Assembly: GCF_900187185.1 (NCBI RefSeq)
Contig: NZ_LT906465.1
Coordinates: 1,302,001 to 1,366,000, forward strand
Source of the DNA: Chryseobacterium taklimakanense
GTDB taxonomy: Bacteria; Bacteroidota; Bacteroidia; Flavobacteriales; Weeksellaceae
Length of the DNA: 64,000 nucleotides
Direction of reading: 5' to 3'
A model generated the notes under the pieces. The model saw only the letters and a list, made by a program, of their open reading frames with translations. It was not told where the DNA came from and did not search any database. Of this stretch, positions 43,636 to 52,404 are shown in pieces (the stretch's first letter is position 1; every line of letters starts with the position of its first letter). A program made the translations under genes and the position numbers.

Positions 43636-44283
43636 TTACTTCCTGCGAAGCACATTGAGGCCATCGCGCAAAGGTAAAATAAGATTTTCAAAATCAGCAT
43701 CTTTGGCGATCATTTCGTTCAGTTCTTTTATTTTTTGGGTTGAAGTCTGTTTCGGGTTGTCCTCGAGCACTTTTCCGTACCACAAAACATTGTCGAACAT
43801 CACCACAGAGCCTGATTTCAGGCGCGGTTTTATCAGTTTGAAATACTGAACGTAATTCTCTTTATCTGCGTCAATAAATACAAGGTCGTATACTTCATCG
43901 CTCTGTTTCAGAAATTCTTTGGCATCCTGAATTAAAAAATTGATCTTACTTGAAAATCCGCTTTCAGCAAAGTATTTTCTTGGGATGTAAGCCAGATCTT
44001 CATTGATATCCAGTGTTGTAAGTTTGCCGTTAACTGCCAAACCTTCGGCCATACAAAGTGCGGCGTAACCTGTGAAGGTCCCGATTTCCAGAATATTTGA
44101 CGGTTGTAGAATTTTAGAAATAATCGTCAGAAGCCTTCCCTGCTGATACCCGGAAATCATATGCGGCTGCGTGGTTTTAAGGTAAGTTTCCCGGCGCAGT
44201 TTCCTCAAAATTTCAGGCTCATCCGAAGCACTGTTTTCAAGGTAGCGATCCATTTCGGGACAATTTTCTTCAAAAAAACTCAT
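43636..44283 (-). CDS. SAM-dependent O-methyltransferase (family 3)
   Basis: 215 residues from the ATG at 44283 (MSFFEENCPEMD); an in-frame ATG at 44346 would add 21 residues that do not belong to the family. SAM-binding motif ILEIGTFTGYAALCMAEGL, then TTLDINED and metal-site aspartates in DLVFIDADKENY and MFDNVLWYG. Class resembles catechol/caffeoyl-CoA O-methyltransferases with a divalent metal; substrate unknown. Likely first gene of the O-methyltransferase-NlpC-waaA unit. Confidence 0.9.
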   Translation of the reverse strand: MSFFEENCPEMDRYLENSASDEPEILRKLRRETYLKTTQPHMISGYQQGRLLTIISKILQPSNILEIGTFTGYAALCMAEGLAVNGKLTTLDINEDLAYIPRKYFAESGFSSKINFLIQDAKEFLKQSDEVYDLVFIDADKENYVQYFKLIKPRLKSGSVVMFDNVLWYGKVLEDNPKQTSTQKIKELNEMIAKDADFENLILPLRDGLNVLRRK

Positions 44284-44324
44284 AAACTCACAAATTTCAA
44301 ACGAAAATAAGAATTTAGCCTGAA

Positions 44325-44362
44325 TAAAAAAGCGTTGCCAATGCATAAAACACCGGCAACGC
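44325..44362 (-). terminator. Intrinsic terminator of the OmpA-like gene
   Basis: GCGTTGCC at 44332-44339 pairs perfectly with GGCAACGC at 44355-44362; on the minus strand six T residues follow. It lies 22 nt after the stop codon at 44385. Confidence 0.85.
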
Positions 44363-44384
44363 CATTATTTAAATTTTTAAAAAA

Positions 44385-45221
44385 CTAGTTTTTAACCGGA
44401 GCGATGTCCATCAACTTCATGAACTCATCCAATTTAGGCATGATGATGATTTCGGTTCTACGGTTTTCAGCTCTTCCGGAAACTGACGCATTGGTGGTTT
44501 TCGGATTATATTCGCTTCTACCGCCGGCAGTAATACGGTTTGGATTTACACCGAAATCATTCTGAAGGATCTTTGCAATAGAAGTTCCTCTAAGTGCTGA
44601 TAAATCCCAGTTGTCACGCGGAAGATTTGCAGAATTCAGCGGTACATTGTCTGTATTTCCTTCAATAAGAACTGAATAAGTGTCATAATCCTTGATTACC
44701 GCAGCAACTTTACCCAACACTTCACGGGCCGCCGGAAGCACATTATAATCACCCGTTTTGTAAAGCATTTTATCTGATAATGAAATCATTACAACACCTT
44801 TTAACACCTTCACCTGTACATCCTGATCGGCAACATTATCCAGCGAACGCTTAAGTTTGTTTGAAAGCGCAAGATTCAGGCTGTCGTTTTTCGCATTTGT
44901 AGAAATCAGCTGCTTGATATATTTGTTTGACGCATTGATCTCTCCAATTAGTTTGTCGATGTTTGCCGAACCTTTTCCTGCGTTAGAGAGGCAGGCATCA
45001 AGGGAAGATTTCAGGGCATTATTCTGATCTTTAAGAAGGGAGTTTTCACTCGTCAAACCGGAATTTACAGATTTCAAATCCTGGATTTCGCGCTGTCTTT
45101 CAGCGAGATTTTCAATACTCTGTTTGTAATTCAGATTCAGAGCATCGTACTGCTTCCGGCTCACACAGCTGGTGAGCGTAAGCGCTGTAATGGCGACTGC
45201 CAAAAATTTACCTGCTTTCAT
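44385..45221 (-). CDS. OmpA-family lipoprotein with coiled coil
   Basis: 278 residues from the ATG at 45221 (another ATG is two codons upstream). Lipobox LTSC near residue 19, a long coiled coil (about 25-90, rich in Leu, Glu, Asn and Lys heptads), and a C-terminal OmpA/MotB peptidoglycan-binding domain (about 155-265) with VLIEGNTDNVPL, NWDLSALRGTSIAKIL and the arginine motif GRAENRRTEI. It tethers outer membrane and cell wall. A TACTTTTG box lies at 45258-45265 on the minus strand; the gene is divergent from tilS. Confidence 0.92.
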   Translation of the reverse strand: MKAGKFLAVAITALTLTSCVSRKQYDALNLNYKQSIENLAERQREIQDLKSVNSGLTSENSLLKDQNNALKSSLDACLSNAGKGSANIDKLIGEINASNKYIKQLISTNAKNDSLNLALSNKLKRSLDNVADQDVQVKVLKGVVMISLSDKMLYKTGDYNVLPAAREVLGKVAAVIKDYDTYSVLIEGNTDNVPLNSANLPRDNWDLSALRGTSIAKILQNDFGVNPNRITAGGRSEYNPKTTNASVSGRAENRRTEIIIMPKLDEFMKLMDIAPVKN

Positions 45222-45315
45222 TACCATAAATTTTAAATTTTTTGCTATAGATATGTCCAAAAGTACAAAATTCATTTTGAAAAAGTGCCTTATATTTGCG
45301 TAAACACTCGATTTC

Positions 45316-46260
45316 GTGGGCCAGCTTTCGCTTTCAGCTTTCAAAAAATCAATGGAAAATCTTCTCGAAAATTACGGGGCGAAAAATTTTCTGTTAGCCG
45401 TAAGCGGCGGTGCAGATTCCATGGTTTTGGCGCATCTGTTCGCTAATTCCGGTATAAAATTCCAGATTGCGCACATCAATTACAAACTGAGAGGTAGTGA
45501 TTCTGACCTTGATGCCAAACTGGTTGAGGACTTTTGCGATAAGAATCAGGTTAAAATTCATCTTTATGAAGTTTCCGAAAAAGATGAAAAACCAGAAGGC
45601 TCAATTCAGCTTTGGGCAAGGGAACTGCGTTATAAATTTTTCCGGAATATTCAGGAAACAGAAAATCTTGAATATCTGGTAACCGCGCACCATCTGAACG
45701 ATCAGTTGGAAACCTTCTTAATCAACCTATCAAGAGGTTCAGGCATTAAAGGCTTGAGCGGAATTCCGGAGAATGACCACAAAATTCTGCGGCCGCTTCT
45801 GCATTACCCTAAATATGAAATTTACCGCTTTGCACAAGAAAAAGGTATTGTTTTCAGGGAAGATTTATCCAATCAAAAAAATGAATATTTAAGAAATAAA
45901 ATCCGCAACGAAATTGTGCCTAAATTACTGGAAACCAATGATAATTTTCTGAAAAACTTCAGCGATTCCCTCGCTTATATGAAATCGGCCAGCGATTTTT
46001 TACAAAATATTGTGGAACAGAGTTTTAAAGAACTGTGCACCGGGGAACCTGATACTGAATTCACTTTAAACCGGAAAAAACTGTTTGCTTTAGAACCTTT
46101 TATTGTCACTGAAATTATCCGGAAACTCGGGTTTTCGGGCGCCGAAATCGGAAAGGTACGAACAGCCGAAACCGGGAAGTTTTTCCGGAGCAAAACCCAC
46201 GAAATTTCGTTTGAACGCTCCCAAATCATTTGCCGTAAACGTCCCGGAAAGCAAAAATAA
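45316..46260 (+). CDS. tilS: tRNA(Ile)-lysidine synthase, short form
   Basis: 314 residues. PP-loop motif AVSGGADSMVLAHL near residue 30, then IAHINYKLRG, TAHHLNDQLETFLINL and RPLLHYPKYEIY, all diagnostic of TilS, which converts C34 of tRNA-Ile(CAU) to lysidine with ATP. E. coli TilS has 432 residues; here the C-terminal TilS_C domain is absent and only 36 nt separate the stop from dsbD. Start shown is GTG at 45316; ATG at 45352 is possible but would remove the helix that precedes the PP-loop. A TATATTTG box lies at 45291-45298. Confidence 0.9.
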   Translation: MGQLSLSAFKKSMENLLENYGAKNFLLAVSGGADSMVLAHLFANSGIKFQIAHINYKLRGSDSDLDAKLVEDFCDKNQVKIHLYEVSEKDEKPEGSIQLWARELRYKFFRNIQETENLEYLVTAHHLNDQLETFLINLSRGSGIKGLSGIPENDHKILRPLLHYPKYEIYRFAQEKGIVFREDLSNQKNEYLRNKIRNEIVPKLLETNDNFLKNFSDSLAYMKSASDFLQNIVEQSFKELCTGEPDTEFTLNRKKLFALEPFIVTEIIRKLGFSGAEIGKVRTAETGKFFRSKTHEISFERSQIICRKRPGKQK

Positions 46261-46296
46261 ATTCTTTATTTTTGGGGGCTTATTAAAAAAGTGAAC

Positions 46297-48375
46297 ATGA
46301 AATTTAGAAGTTGGTTTATCCTGATTCTGACCTTATTTTTTACCGCATTTTCAGCGCAGATTAAAGATCCTGTAAAATTTAAATACGACATAAAGCCACT
46401 TGCCAACGGCGAATATGAAGCCATTCTCACGGCAACGATGGAAAGCGGCTGGCATATTTATTCCAAAGATTTACCTCCGGATTCAGGAATTCCCACAGAA
46501 ATGAAAATTTCTGGTGATAACATCGTACCGGTTGGCGGAACGGTGGAAGTCGGAAAAAAACACGATGAATATTCTGAAGCGTTTGGTGCACAGATCGTTT
46601 ATTACTCCAATTCAGCACTGTTTAAACGAAAATTTAAGTTAAAAGATCCGGCAAAACCCGGAACTGCTGCGGTGGAAATTACTTACCAAACCTGTGACGA
46701 CCGGGTTTGCCTGGCTCCCAATACTTTAGAGTTTGAAAAATCTGTTTCCCCGACAGGAAAAATTGAAGAAAGCAAAACAGCAGAAACTGCAGCAGAAACT
46801 CCACAAAAAGATTCTGCGAGTGCACTTATAACCGCTGCGGCCGATAGCGCAAGCACAGCTTCAGCAGGAGCTGCTTCAATTCAAAAACTTGATCCTAAAA
46901 ACCTGAAAATCAATTCGCTTGACTTTAACAATCCCCTAACAGACTGCGGAACCGTAAAAGAAAAACACAGCGAAAATTACTGGACCTACCTCTTGCTCGG
47001 ATTTTTAGGCGGGCTGATTGCGTTGCTTACACCGTGCGTATTTCCGATGATTCCGCTTACGGTTTCATTCTTTACAAAAGGATCAAAAGATAAGGCTAAA
47101 GGAAGGCGTGATGCGATAATTTACGGATTTTTTATTCTTTTAATTTTTGTTTTGTTGAGTGTTCCGTTCCATTTAATCGATGGAATCGCCGGTAATATTT
47201 TCAATGAAATCTCCACTTCTGTTTGGCTGAACATCGCATTTTTCCTGATATTTTTATTCTTCGCGGGAAGTTTCTTCGGATATTACGACATCACATTGCC
47301 AAGTTCCATTGCCAACAAATCCTCAAAAGCGGAAGAAGCCGGCGGACTGATCGGGATTTTCTTCATGGCACTTACTTTGGTGATCGTTTCATTCTCGTGT
47401 ACTGGCCCGATTTTAGGAAGTTTACTGGGAAGTGCGGTTACAGGCTCCTCTAATGTTCCGATGCTCCTCACCTTTGCACTTGCCGGTTTCGGTTTGGCTT
47501 GGGCAATCGTTTTCGGTTTGCTCGCACTGTTTCCTCAGGCTTTACAAAGTTTGCCAAAATCCGGGGGCTGGATGAACACCGTGAAAGTAGTTTTAGGATT
47601 CATCGAACTGGGCTTGGCTTTAAAATTTTTGTCAAAAGCAGATTTAGTTTCAAAAACCTTCCTGCTGAAAAGAGAACTGTTCATTGTACTGTGGATCATC
47701 ATCACAATCGGTTTGATTCTTTATTTATTCGGATTAATCAGGTTTCCACACGATGATAAAAAACCAAAGATTTCTTTAACGAGAAAGGTTTTTGGAGTTG
47801 CAGGAATTGGATTTTTAATCTATCTGATTCAGGGATTATTCCCGTCCGAAAGACCAAAACTGCAGATGCTTTCCGGAATTTTGCCTCCAATCAACGTGAG
47901 CTATTTCCACAAAGAAGGCGACGGAATTTTAGGTATGCATCCCTCGCACGATTATTTTGAAGCTGTACAGCTGGCTCAAAAGGAAAACAAACCTATTCTC
48001 ATAGATTTTACCGGTTATGGCTGCGAAAACTGCCGTAAAATGGAGGAATTTGTCTGGAGCGAACCCGATATTTTACCGATTTTGCAAAATGATGTGGTAC
48101 TAGCCTCGCTGTATGTTGATGATAAAGAAGAGCTTCCCGCAGACCAGCAAACGAAAATCGATATGGGCGGCGGGCAAATGAAAAAAATCAAGACGATTGG
48201 CGACCGGTGGAGTATGTTTCAGCAGGTGAACTTCAATAATAATTCGCAACCGCATTATGTTTTGGTGACTCCCGAAGGCCAGGTGATCAATACTCCGGTT
48301 TCAGGATACATGCCTAAGGAAGATTTCAAAAAATTCCTGGAATGCGGAGTGAATTACTATAAATCAAAAAAATAA
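46297..48375 (+). CDS. dsbD: DsbD-like thiol:disulfide interchange protein
   Basis: 692 residues from ATG 46297 (a GTG two codons upstream is less likely). Signal peptide ending FSAQ near residue 20; N-terminal periplasmic domain with the redox pair TCDDRVC near residue 131; Ala/Ser/Thr linker (about 155-200); eight membrane helices (about 230-510) with the cysteines in LTPCVFPMIPL and SFSCTGPILG; C-terminal thioredoxin domain with CENC near residue 573. It passes electrons from cytoplasmic thioredoxin to the periplasm. TATTTTTG at 46267-46274 may be its promoter. Confidence 0.92.
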   Translation: MKFRSWFILILTLFFTAFSAQIKDPVKFKYDIKPLANGEYEAILTATMESGWHIYSKDLPPDSGIPTEMKISGDNIVPVGGTVEVGKKHDEYSEAFGAQIVYYSNSALFKRKFKLKDPAKPGTAAVEITYQTCDDRVCLAPNTLEFEKSVSPTGKIEESKTAETAAETPQKDSASALITAAADSASTASAGAASIQKLDPKNLKINSLDFNNPLTDCGTVKEKHSENYWTYLLLGFLGGLIALLTPCVFPMIPLTVSFFTKGSKDKAKGRRDAIIYGFFILLIFVLLSVPFHLIDGIAGNIFNEISTSVWLNIAFFLIFLFFAGSFFGYYDITLPSSIANKSSKAEEAGGLIGIFFMALTLVIVSFSCTGPILGSLLGSAVTGSSNVPMLLTFALAGFGLAWAIVFGLLALFPQALQSLPKSGGWMNTVKVVLGFIELGLALKFLSKADLVSKTFLLKRELFIVLWIIITIGLILYLFGLIRFPHDDKKPKISLTRKVFGVAGIGFLIYLIQGLFPSERPKLQMLSGILPPINVSYFHKEGDGILGMHPSHDYFEAVQLAQKENKPILIDFTGYGCENCRKMEEFVWSEPDILPILQNDVVLASLYVDDKEELPADQQTKIDMGGGQMKKIKTIGDRWSMFQQVNFNNNSQPHYVLVTPEGQVINTPVSGYMPKEDFKKFLECGVNYYKSKK

Positions 48376-48392
48376 TTTTAATGCTGAATTTT

Positions 48393-48430
48393 AAAATGAG
48401 ACTGTTAAAAACTTCAGCCTCATTTTTTAT
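48393..48430 (+). terminator. Probable terminator of dsbD
   Basis: AAAATGAG at 48393-48400 pairs with CTCATTTT at 48419-48426 over an 18-nt loop that itself can fold, followed by T residues. It overlaps the -7 box of the next gene. Confidence 0.65.
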
Positions 48431-48451
48431 ATTTGTTGAAAACATACACCA

Positions 48452-48958
48452 ATGAAAATACTGGTCCCTATTGCAATTGTTGCGCTTTTATTTTCCTGTA
48501 AAAAGAATAGTCCCACAGAAAATAAGGCGTTGAAGGACACATTGGCGAGCATCGATTCCATAAATGCTGCACGAACCAAATACAACGACAGCATAAAAAC
48601 CCTGAACGATAAAAACCGTTTCGCAGATTTATCCGGAAGCCACAACCTGAAGTTCAGTACTGATGGCGTCCCGGCACTAAATGGGTCCATCAGTTTCCAG
48701 AAAAAAGGCCGCGACACATATGACGTTGCCGGGCAGGCAAAGGCTGGCCACAATAATCTATCGATAACAGGAACCATACAAAGGGTTTCTGAAAAACATT
48801 TGAATTTTGAAGGAAAGATTTCCCAAAAGATCAGCGGATCACGCTATGACCGCACGAATAAAACCACATTTTTTGATGAAGGGAAAGGCAATTTCTGGCG
48901 TCTGCAGGATAAAATAAATGGCGACGGATTTGTAGATTATATCGACATCAGCTGTTAA
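48452..48958 (+). CDS. Lipoprotein, first of two tandem paralogues
   Basis: 168 residues. Lipobox LLFSC gives Cys16. After an Asp/Lys-rich linker the conserved domain (about 58-168) begins DLSGSHNLKFS and ends GFVDYIDISC; between lie SFQKKGRDTYDVAGQ, LNFEGKISQKI and FWRLQDK. Its downstream neighbour has the same landmarks in the same order. No family name recognised. A TATATTTG box lies at 48428-48435, about 17 nt before the ATG. Likely faces the periplasm. Confidence 0.75.
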   Translation: MKILVPIAIVALLFSCKKNSPTENKALKDTLASIDSINAARTKYNDSIKTLNDKNRFADLSGSHNLKFSTDGVPALNGSISFQKKGRDTYDVAGQAKAGHNNLSITGTIQRVSEKHLNFEGKISQKISGSRYDRTNKTTFFDEGKGNFWRLQDKINGDGFVDYIDISC

Positions 48959-49026
48959 TCCGGAAAAACAAATACCGGCCTTTGCATAATATTTGTATGT
49001 TTCTGAGCTGTTTACAAATCAATGCG

Positions 49027-49575
49027 ATGAAAAAGTATCTTATCTTGGGCATGGCGATGATGGTTTTTTCCTGTTCAAAAAAACAATCAGCCACTACTAC
49101 ACAACCAACTGCGGTAGAAAAAGAAACCATTTTTGTTGAGAAGCCGGTGGAGAATATAAATCCTGAGAATGAACCGAACCAGAGTTCAACTCCGCAGGGG
49201 ACCAGTTTGGACAGCAAAAATGAAGACAGCGGCCTGAAAGACCTCAGCGGAAAACATCCGTTGACACTTCAGTGGATCAGCTGGGATAAGCCCGGAAGCA
49301 TTAATTTTAAAAAGACCGCCGAAAATGAATATCAAGTCTCCGGCAGCCAAAAACGCGGATCAGACTATCTGAAAATTGAAGGTAAAGTGATACAGATTTC
49401 CGGGAAAGAACTTGCTTTCGAAGGCACTGTAGAAACTAATATAAAATCCAACGGCGGAAAATGCCTGCGCACCGGGCCACAAACGTTTCTGGCGACCCAG
49501 AAGCGGAAATACTGGCGAATGCAGAATATGGTTGAATGTTTCGGCCTGACTGATTATGTGGACATTTATTTCTGA
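49027..49575 (+). CDS. Lipoprotein, second of two tandem paralogues
   Basis: 182 residues from ATG 49027 (the upstream ATG at 48982 would break the signal peptide). Lipobox VFSC gives Cys15. A longer Thr/Glu/Pro linker precedes the shared domain: DLSGKHPLTLQ, SINFKKTAENEYQVSGS, LAFEGTVETNIKS, KYWRMQNM and GLTDYVDIYF. It has extra cysteines (KCLRTG, VECFG) that the first copy mostly lacks. Function unknown; the duplication is evident from the aligned landmarks. Confidence 0.75.
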   Translation: MKKYLILGMAMMVFSCSKKQSATTTQPTAVEKETIFVEKPVENINPENEPNQSSTPQGTSLDSKNEDSGLKDLSGKHPLTLQWISWDKPGSINFKKTAENEYQVSGSQKRGSDYLKIEGKVIQISGKELAFEGTVETNIKSNGGKCLRTGPQTFLATQKRKYWRMQNMVECFGLTDYVDIYF

Positions 49576-49590
49576 ATTAAATTAAAAAAA

Positions 49591-50373
49591 ATGCTCAATT
49601 ACGAAATTACCGGAAACGGATCTGAAAATCTTGTAATGCTTCACGGCTTTATGGAGAACCTCTTGATTTGGGATGATATGGAGCAATATCTCTCAAAAAA
49701 ATTCCGTCTGATAAAAATTGATCTCCCGGGACACGGCCGTTCCGATATTTACGGTGAAGTGCACACGATGGAACTGATGGCAGAAAAAGTGAAGGAAGTT
49801 ACGGATAAACTGCAACTGGAAAATTTTCATCTTCTGGGCCATTCGATGGGCGGTTACACTTCACTCGCCTTCGCCGAAAAATATCCGGAAGTCCTGAAAT
49901 CAGTCACCCTTTTCTTTTCAACTTTTTTTTCTGATGATGAAGAAAAGAAGGAGCAGCGCCGCAAAAGTTTCAGGATTATTCTGGAAAATTTCAGGACGTA
50001 CGTCGCTGCCGGAATTCCCAACCTTTTTAATCCCAACGAAAAAGATATTTTGGAAGGCAAGATAGAACTCGCGAAGGACATAGCACTTTCTACAAAACCG
50101 GAAGGTGCTTTAGCCTGCGTGAAAGGAATGATCGAGCGGACTGACAAAAAACAGGTTCTCGAAAATCTGGATGCGAAAATTTTAGTTATTGCCGGGAAAC
50201 ACGACAACGCCGTAAAAACCGAGGTGATGATTAAAAATCTGCCCGACAAAACCAATATTAAATCCTACATTTTAGATTGCGGGCACAACGGACATTGGGA
50301 AAAACCGGAAGTTTGCGCAGCGATTATCAATACGGAACTGCTGCATAATTTGCCGAAACATTTTGTGTTTTAA
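49591..50373 (+). CDS. Alpha/beta-fold hydrolase
   Basis: 260 residues, no signal peptide. Oxyanion HG motif MLHGFMEN near residue 16, nucleophile elbow GHSMGGYTS near residue 90, acid in IAGKHDNAV and histidine in CGHNGHWEKPE near residue 235, so the full catalytic triad is present. Resembles the MenH/BioH-like esterase group, but substrate cannot be told from sequence. Ends before a strong terminator; it follows the second lipoprotein by 15 nt and may share its transcript. Confidence 0.88.
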   Translation: MLNYEITGNGSENLVMLHGFMENLLIWDDMEQYLSKKFRLIKIDLPGHGRSDIYGEVHTMELMAEKVKEVTDKLQLENFHLLGHSMGGYTSLAFAEKYPEVLKSVTLFFSTFFSDDEEKKEQRRKSFRIILENFRTYVAAGIPNLFNPNEKDILEGKIELAKDIALSTKPEGALACVKGMIERTDKKQVLENLDAKILVIAGKHDNAVKTEVMIKNLPDKTNIKSYILDCGHNGHWEKPEVCAAIINTELLHNLPKHFVF

Positions 50374-50433
50374 TCCATTAATTCATTAAAAAATTGACTG
50401 AACATTTTCATAATTAACAGCCTATTAAAAGTA

Positions 50434-50466
50434 AACAACCCAAATTGAAGGGTTGTTATTTTTTTT
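50434..50466. terminator. Terminator between the alpha/beta hydrolase and the convergent barrel gene
   Basis: AACAACCC at 50434-50441 pairs perfectly with GGGTTGTT at 50450-50457 over an 8-nt loop, followed by a T-run on the plus strand; A residues precede it for the minus-strand gene. Confidence 0.85.
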
Positions 50467-50998
50467 AAAAAACATACCCAAAAGTAGAACCTACAGCAGG
50501 ATAAAAAGCACCCATCCCTTGTGCCAAATTAAACCCTAAACCAACTCCTAAATGATATCTGTAAATCCAATGCTTACCCAAAGGAAGTTGCTGGCCAAAA
50601 TGAACATCGCTAACCAAAACATCATCAACACTTTTATTAAAAACCATTTTGGTTTGAAAACCTATAAAACTTCCTGAGTTGTTTTCTAAACTGTGATTTC
50701 TTGCTGCCCTTGCATCTCTGTTAAAATAATAACGGAGCTGCGTTCTAAAAAACGGAGATAAATAAGTTTCCGACGAAGTAACGCCAAGTCTGTACTCAAT
50801 AGAACTCCCAGCAGGAATATTTACACGCCCTCCAATTCCGGCATTAATATCTAAAAGCATCTTTCTGGACAAAGGTTGCTCAAAACCAAAATTAAGACCT
50901 TGAAATCCTACTTCTACTTTAAATTTTTGGGACAAATCATTGCTTTGCGCAAACCATAACATAGGTGCTAACAGCGATAGAAATAAAACTTTTTTCAT
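50465..50998 (-). CDS. Small outer-membrane beta-barrel-like protein
   Basis: 177 residues. Signal peptide ending WFAQ near residue 18, then alternating strands with many aromatic and glycine residues (KVEVGFQGLNFGFEQPLSRK, FFRTQLRYYFNRD, YRYHLGVGLGFNLAQG) and a terminal aromatic residue (FGYVF), the usual pattern of a small barrel in the outer membrane. No specific family recognised. It is 11 nt downstream of nrnA on the same strand. Confidence 0.7.
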   Translation of the reverse strand: MKKVLFLSLLAPMLWFAQSNDLSQKFKVEVGFQGLNFGFEQPLSRKMLLDINAGIGGRVNIPAGSSIEYRLGVTSSETYLSPFFRTQLRYYFNRDARAARNHSLENNSGSFIGFQTKMVFNKSVDDVLVSDVHFGQQLPLGKHWIYRYHLGVGLGFNLAQGMGAFYPAVGSTFGYVF

Positions 50999-51009
50999 TT
51001 TAACTTATA

Positions 51010-52017
51010 TTAGAAATTTTCTTCTTTAATTTTTTCTTTAAAATCTTCTATGGTCTCATAAATGTTTTTAAAATATTTTCCTCCTGCTGCATTAATGTGA
51101 CCGCCTCCGTTGAAATATTTTCGTGAGAATTGGTTCACATCCACATCATCTTTTGAGCGGAAAGAAATTTTGATGAAATCCTCATACAGATCCTCCATAA
51201 AAAAGGCAGACATTCTGGTTCCGAGAACGCTCAGTCCATAATTTACAAATCCTTCGGTATCTCCTTTTTCAAAACCGAATTCCTTGAGTTCGTCGCGCTT
51301 CAGATAGAGAATGGCGACTTTGCCGTCTTTTACAATTTCTATTCTTGACAAAATGAGCGACAGCAAATGCAGCCTTGAAACTGTATTGGTATCCCATGTA
51401 CTTGCTGAAATCATCGCCGGATCGGCTCCTTTTTCAATAAGATCTGCAATGATATGATGCGTCGCAGCCGAAGTGGAACGGAAACGGAAACCGCCGGTAT
51501 CGGTCATAATTCCCGTATAGAGGCATTCTGAGATGTCTTTATTCACAAGTTCGCGGTCATCCATCGCATCGATAAAATGGCAAACCATTTGTGATGTCGC
51601 CGGAATTGTGGTATCGGAGTACACAAAATCAAAATTTTCCGGCTGCTGGTGGTGATCGATCAGGATTTTTACGCCTTCTGCACGTTCAATCCACGGGCCC
51701 ACCAGATTTCCTGCACGGTGTGATGCATTGAAATCAAGGATGAAGATGACATCCGCAGCGTCTATAATTTCCCATGCTTTTTTTCTCTTGTAATCGGCAA
51801 TCGTGATTTTTTTGGCTTCCGGCATCCATTTCAGGAATTTCGGAAAATCGTTGGGCACCACAACTTCCGCATCCAAACCCTTGGCTTTCAGATAATGTTT
51901 CAGTCCAAGCGAAGAGCCAATGGCATCACCATCCGGATTGTAATGGGTGATGATGACAATTTTATTTTCCGGGATTAAAAGCTGGTTGATATCGAGAAGT
52001 TCGGAGGCTGTGAACAT
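51010..52017 (-). CDS. nrnA: Bifunctional oligoribonuclease/PAP phosphatase NrnA (DHH family)
   Basis: 335 residues. DHH-family motifs in order: ITHYNPDGDAIGSSLGL (about 22-38), FILDFNASHRAG (about 91-102), ILIDHHQQPENFD (about 118-130), MTDTGGFRFRST (about 170-181) and the DHHA1 motif GGGHINAAGGKYF (about 304-316). NrnA degrades short oligoribonucleotides and 3'-phosphoadenosine 5'-phosphate using manganese. All metal ligands are present. Confidence 0.92.
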   Translation of the reverse strand: MFTASELLDINQLLIPENKIVIITHYNPDGDAIGSSLGLKHYLKAKGLDAEVVVPNDFPKFLKWMPEAKKITIADYKRKKAWEIIDAADVIFILDFNASHRAGNLVGPWIERAEGVKILIDHHQQPENFDFVYSDTTIPATSQMVCHFIDAMDDRELVNKDISECLYTGIMTDTGGFRFRSTSAATHHIIADLIEKGADPAMISASTWDTNTVSRLHLLSLILSRIEIVKDGKVAILYLKRDELKEFGFEKGDTEGFVNYGLSVLGTRMSAFFMEDLYEDFIKISFRSKDDVDVNQFSRKYFNGGGHINAAGGKYFKNIYETIEDFKEKIKEENF

Positions 52018-52111
52018 AAATTTTTGGTTTTTTGCAAAGGTAGTTTTAAGATGTCAGATTTCAGAGGTCAGACGTCAGAATTTTGTAGTGGATAATAGAA
52101 TTTAAATGTAC

Positions 52112-52265
52112 ACGGCATCCACTGCGTGAGCGATAGTAGCGGTTACCCCACAGCAGGCGTGGGACAAAGCCCTGGCGCGAGGAGTATGAGCGGATAGCGC
52201 GGTGCGAGTGACCGAACGGAGGCGCGAGCGCAGCGAGCGCCGGAGAGAGGAAACGAGTGCACGCC
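52112..52265 (+). repeat. GC-rich intergenic repeat element, copy 2
   Basis: Starts ACTGCGTGAGCGATAGTAGC and ends CGCCGGAGAGAGGAAACGAG. Between lie CCCACAGCAGGCGTGGG (a clear hairpin), AAAGCCCTGG, GCGAGGAGTATGAGCGGATA and GACCGAACGGAGGCGCGAG. Same order of blocks as the copy at 246-391 (plus strand) and, for the first half, the copy at 30778-30900. The ends are conserved while the inner hairpin differs in sequence. Confidence 0.7.
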
Positions 52266-52329
52266 ATAATTAATTGCAATACAGAGGGTCCCGTGTGCAG
52301 AAAAGTTGAAGGTATTTTTTGAAAATTAA

Positions 52330-52360
52330 TTTGTGAGGTTTAAAATTATTTGTATTTTTG
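52330..52360 (+). promoter_or_regulatory. Promoter of rpmH
   Basis: TTTG at 52330-52333 and TATTTTTG at 52353-52360 with a 19-nt spacer, full flavobacterial consensus. Leader about 38 nt to the ATG at 52405. Confidence 0.78.
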
Positions 52361-52404
52361 CAGTCTGAAAATCAAGATACAGTTTTACACTAAAGATATT
52401 AGAA

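Larger units (their letters stand above)
52018..52404. other. Intergenic region upstream of rpmH
   Basis: 387 nt holding repeat-element copy 2 (52112-52265), the rpmH promoter (52330-52360) and the rpmH leader. A minus-strand open frame (52061-52279) is an artefact of the GC-rich repeat. A near-duplicate CAGA/GTCAGA tract lies at 52050-52080. Confidence 0.6.

Noticed and set aside
45316-46300. Frameshift as the reason for short TilS
   Set aside because: dsbD begins 36 nt after the stop, leaving no room for the missing domain in any frame.
52061-52279. 72-codon minus-strand frame before rpmH
   Set aside because: Covers repeat copy 2 and is explained by its base composition.
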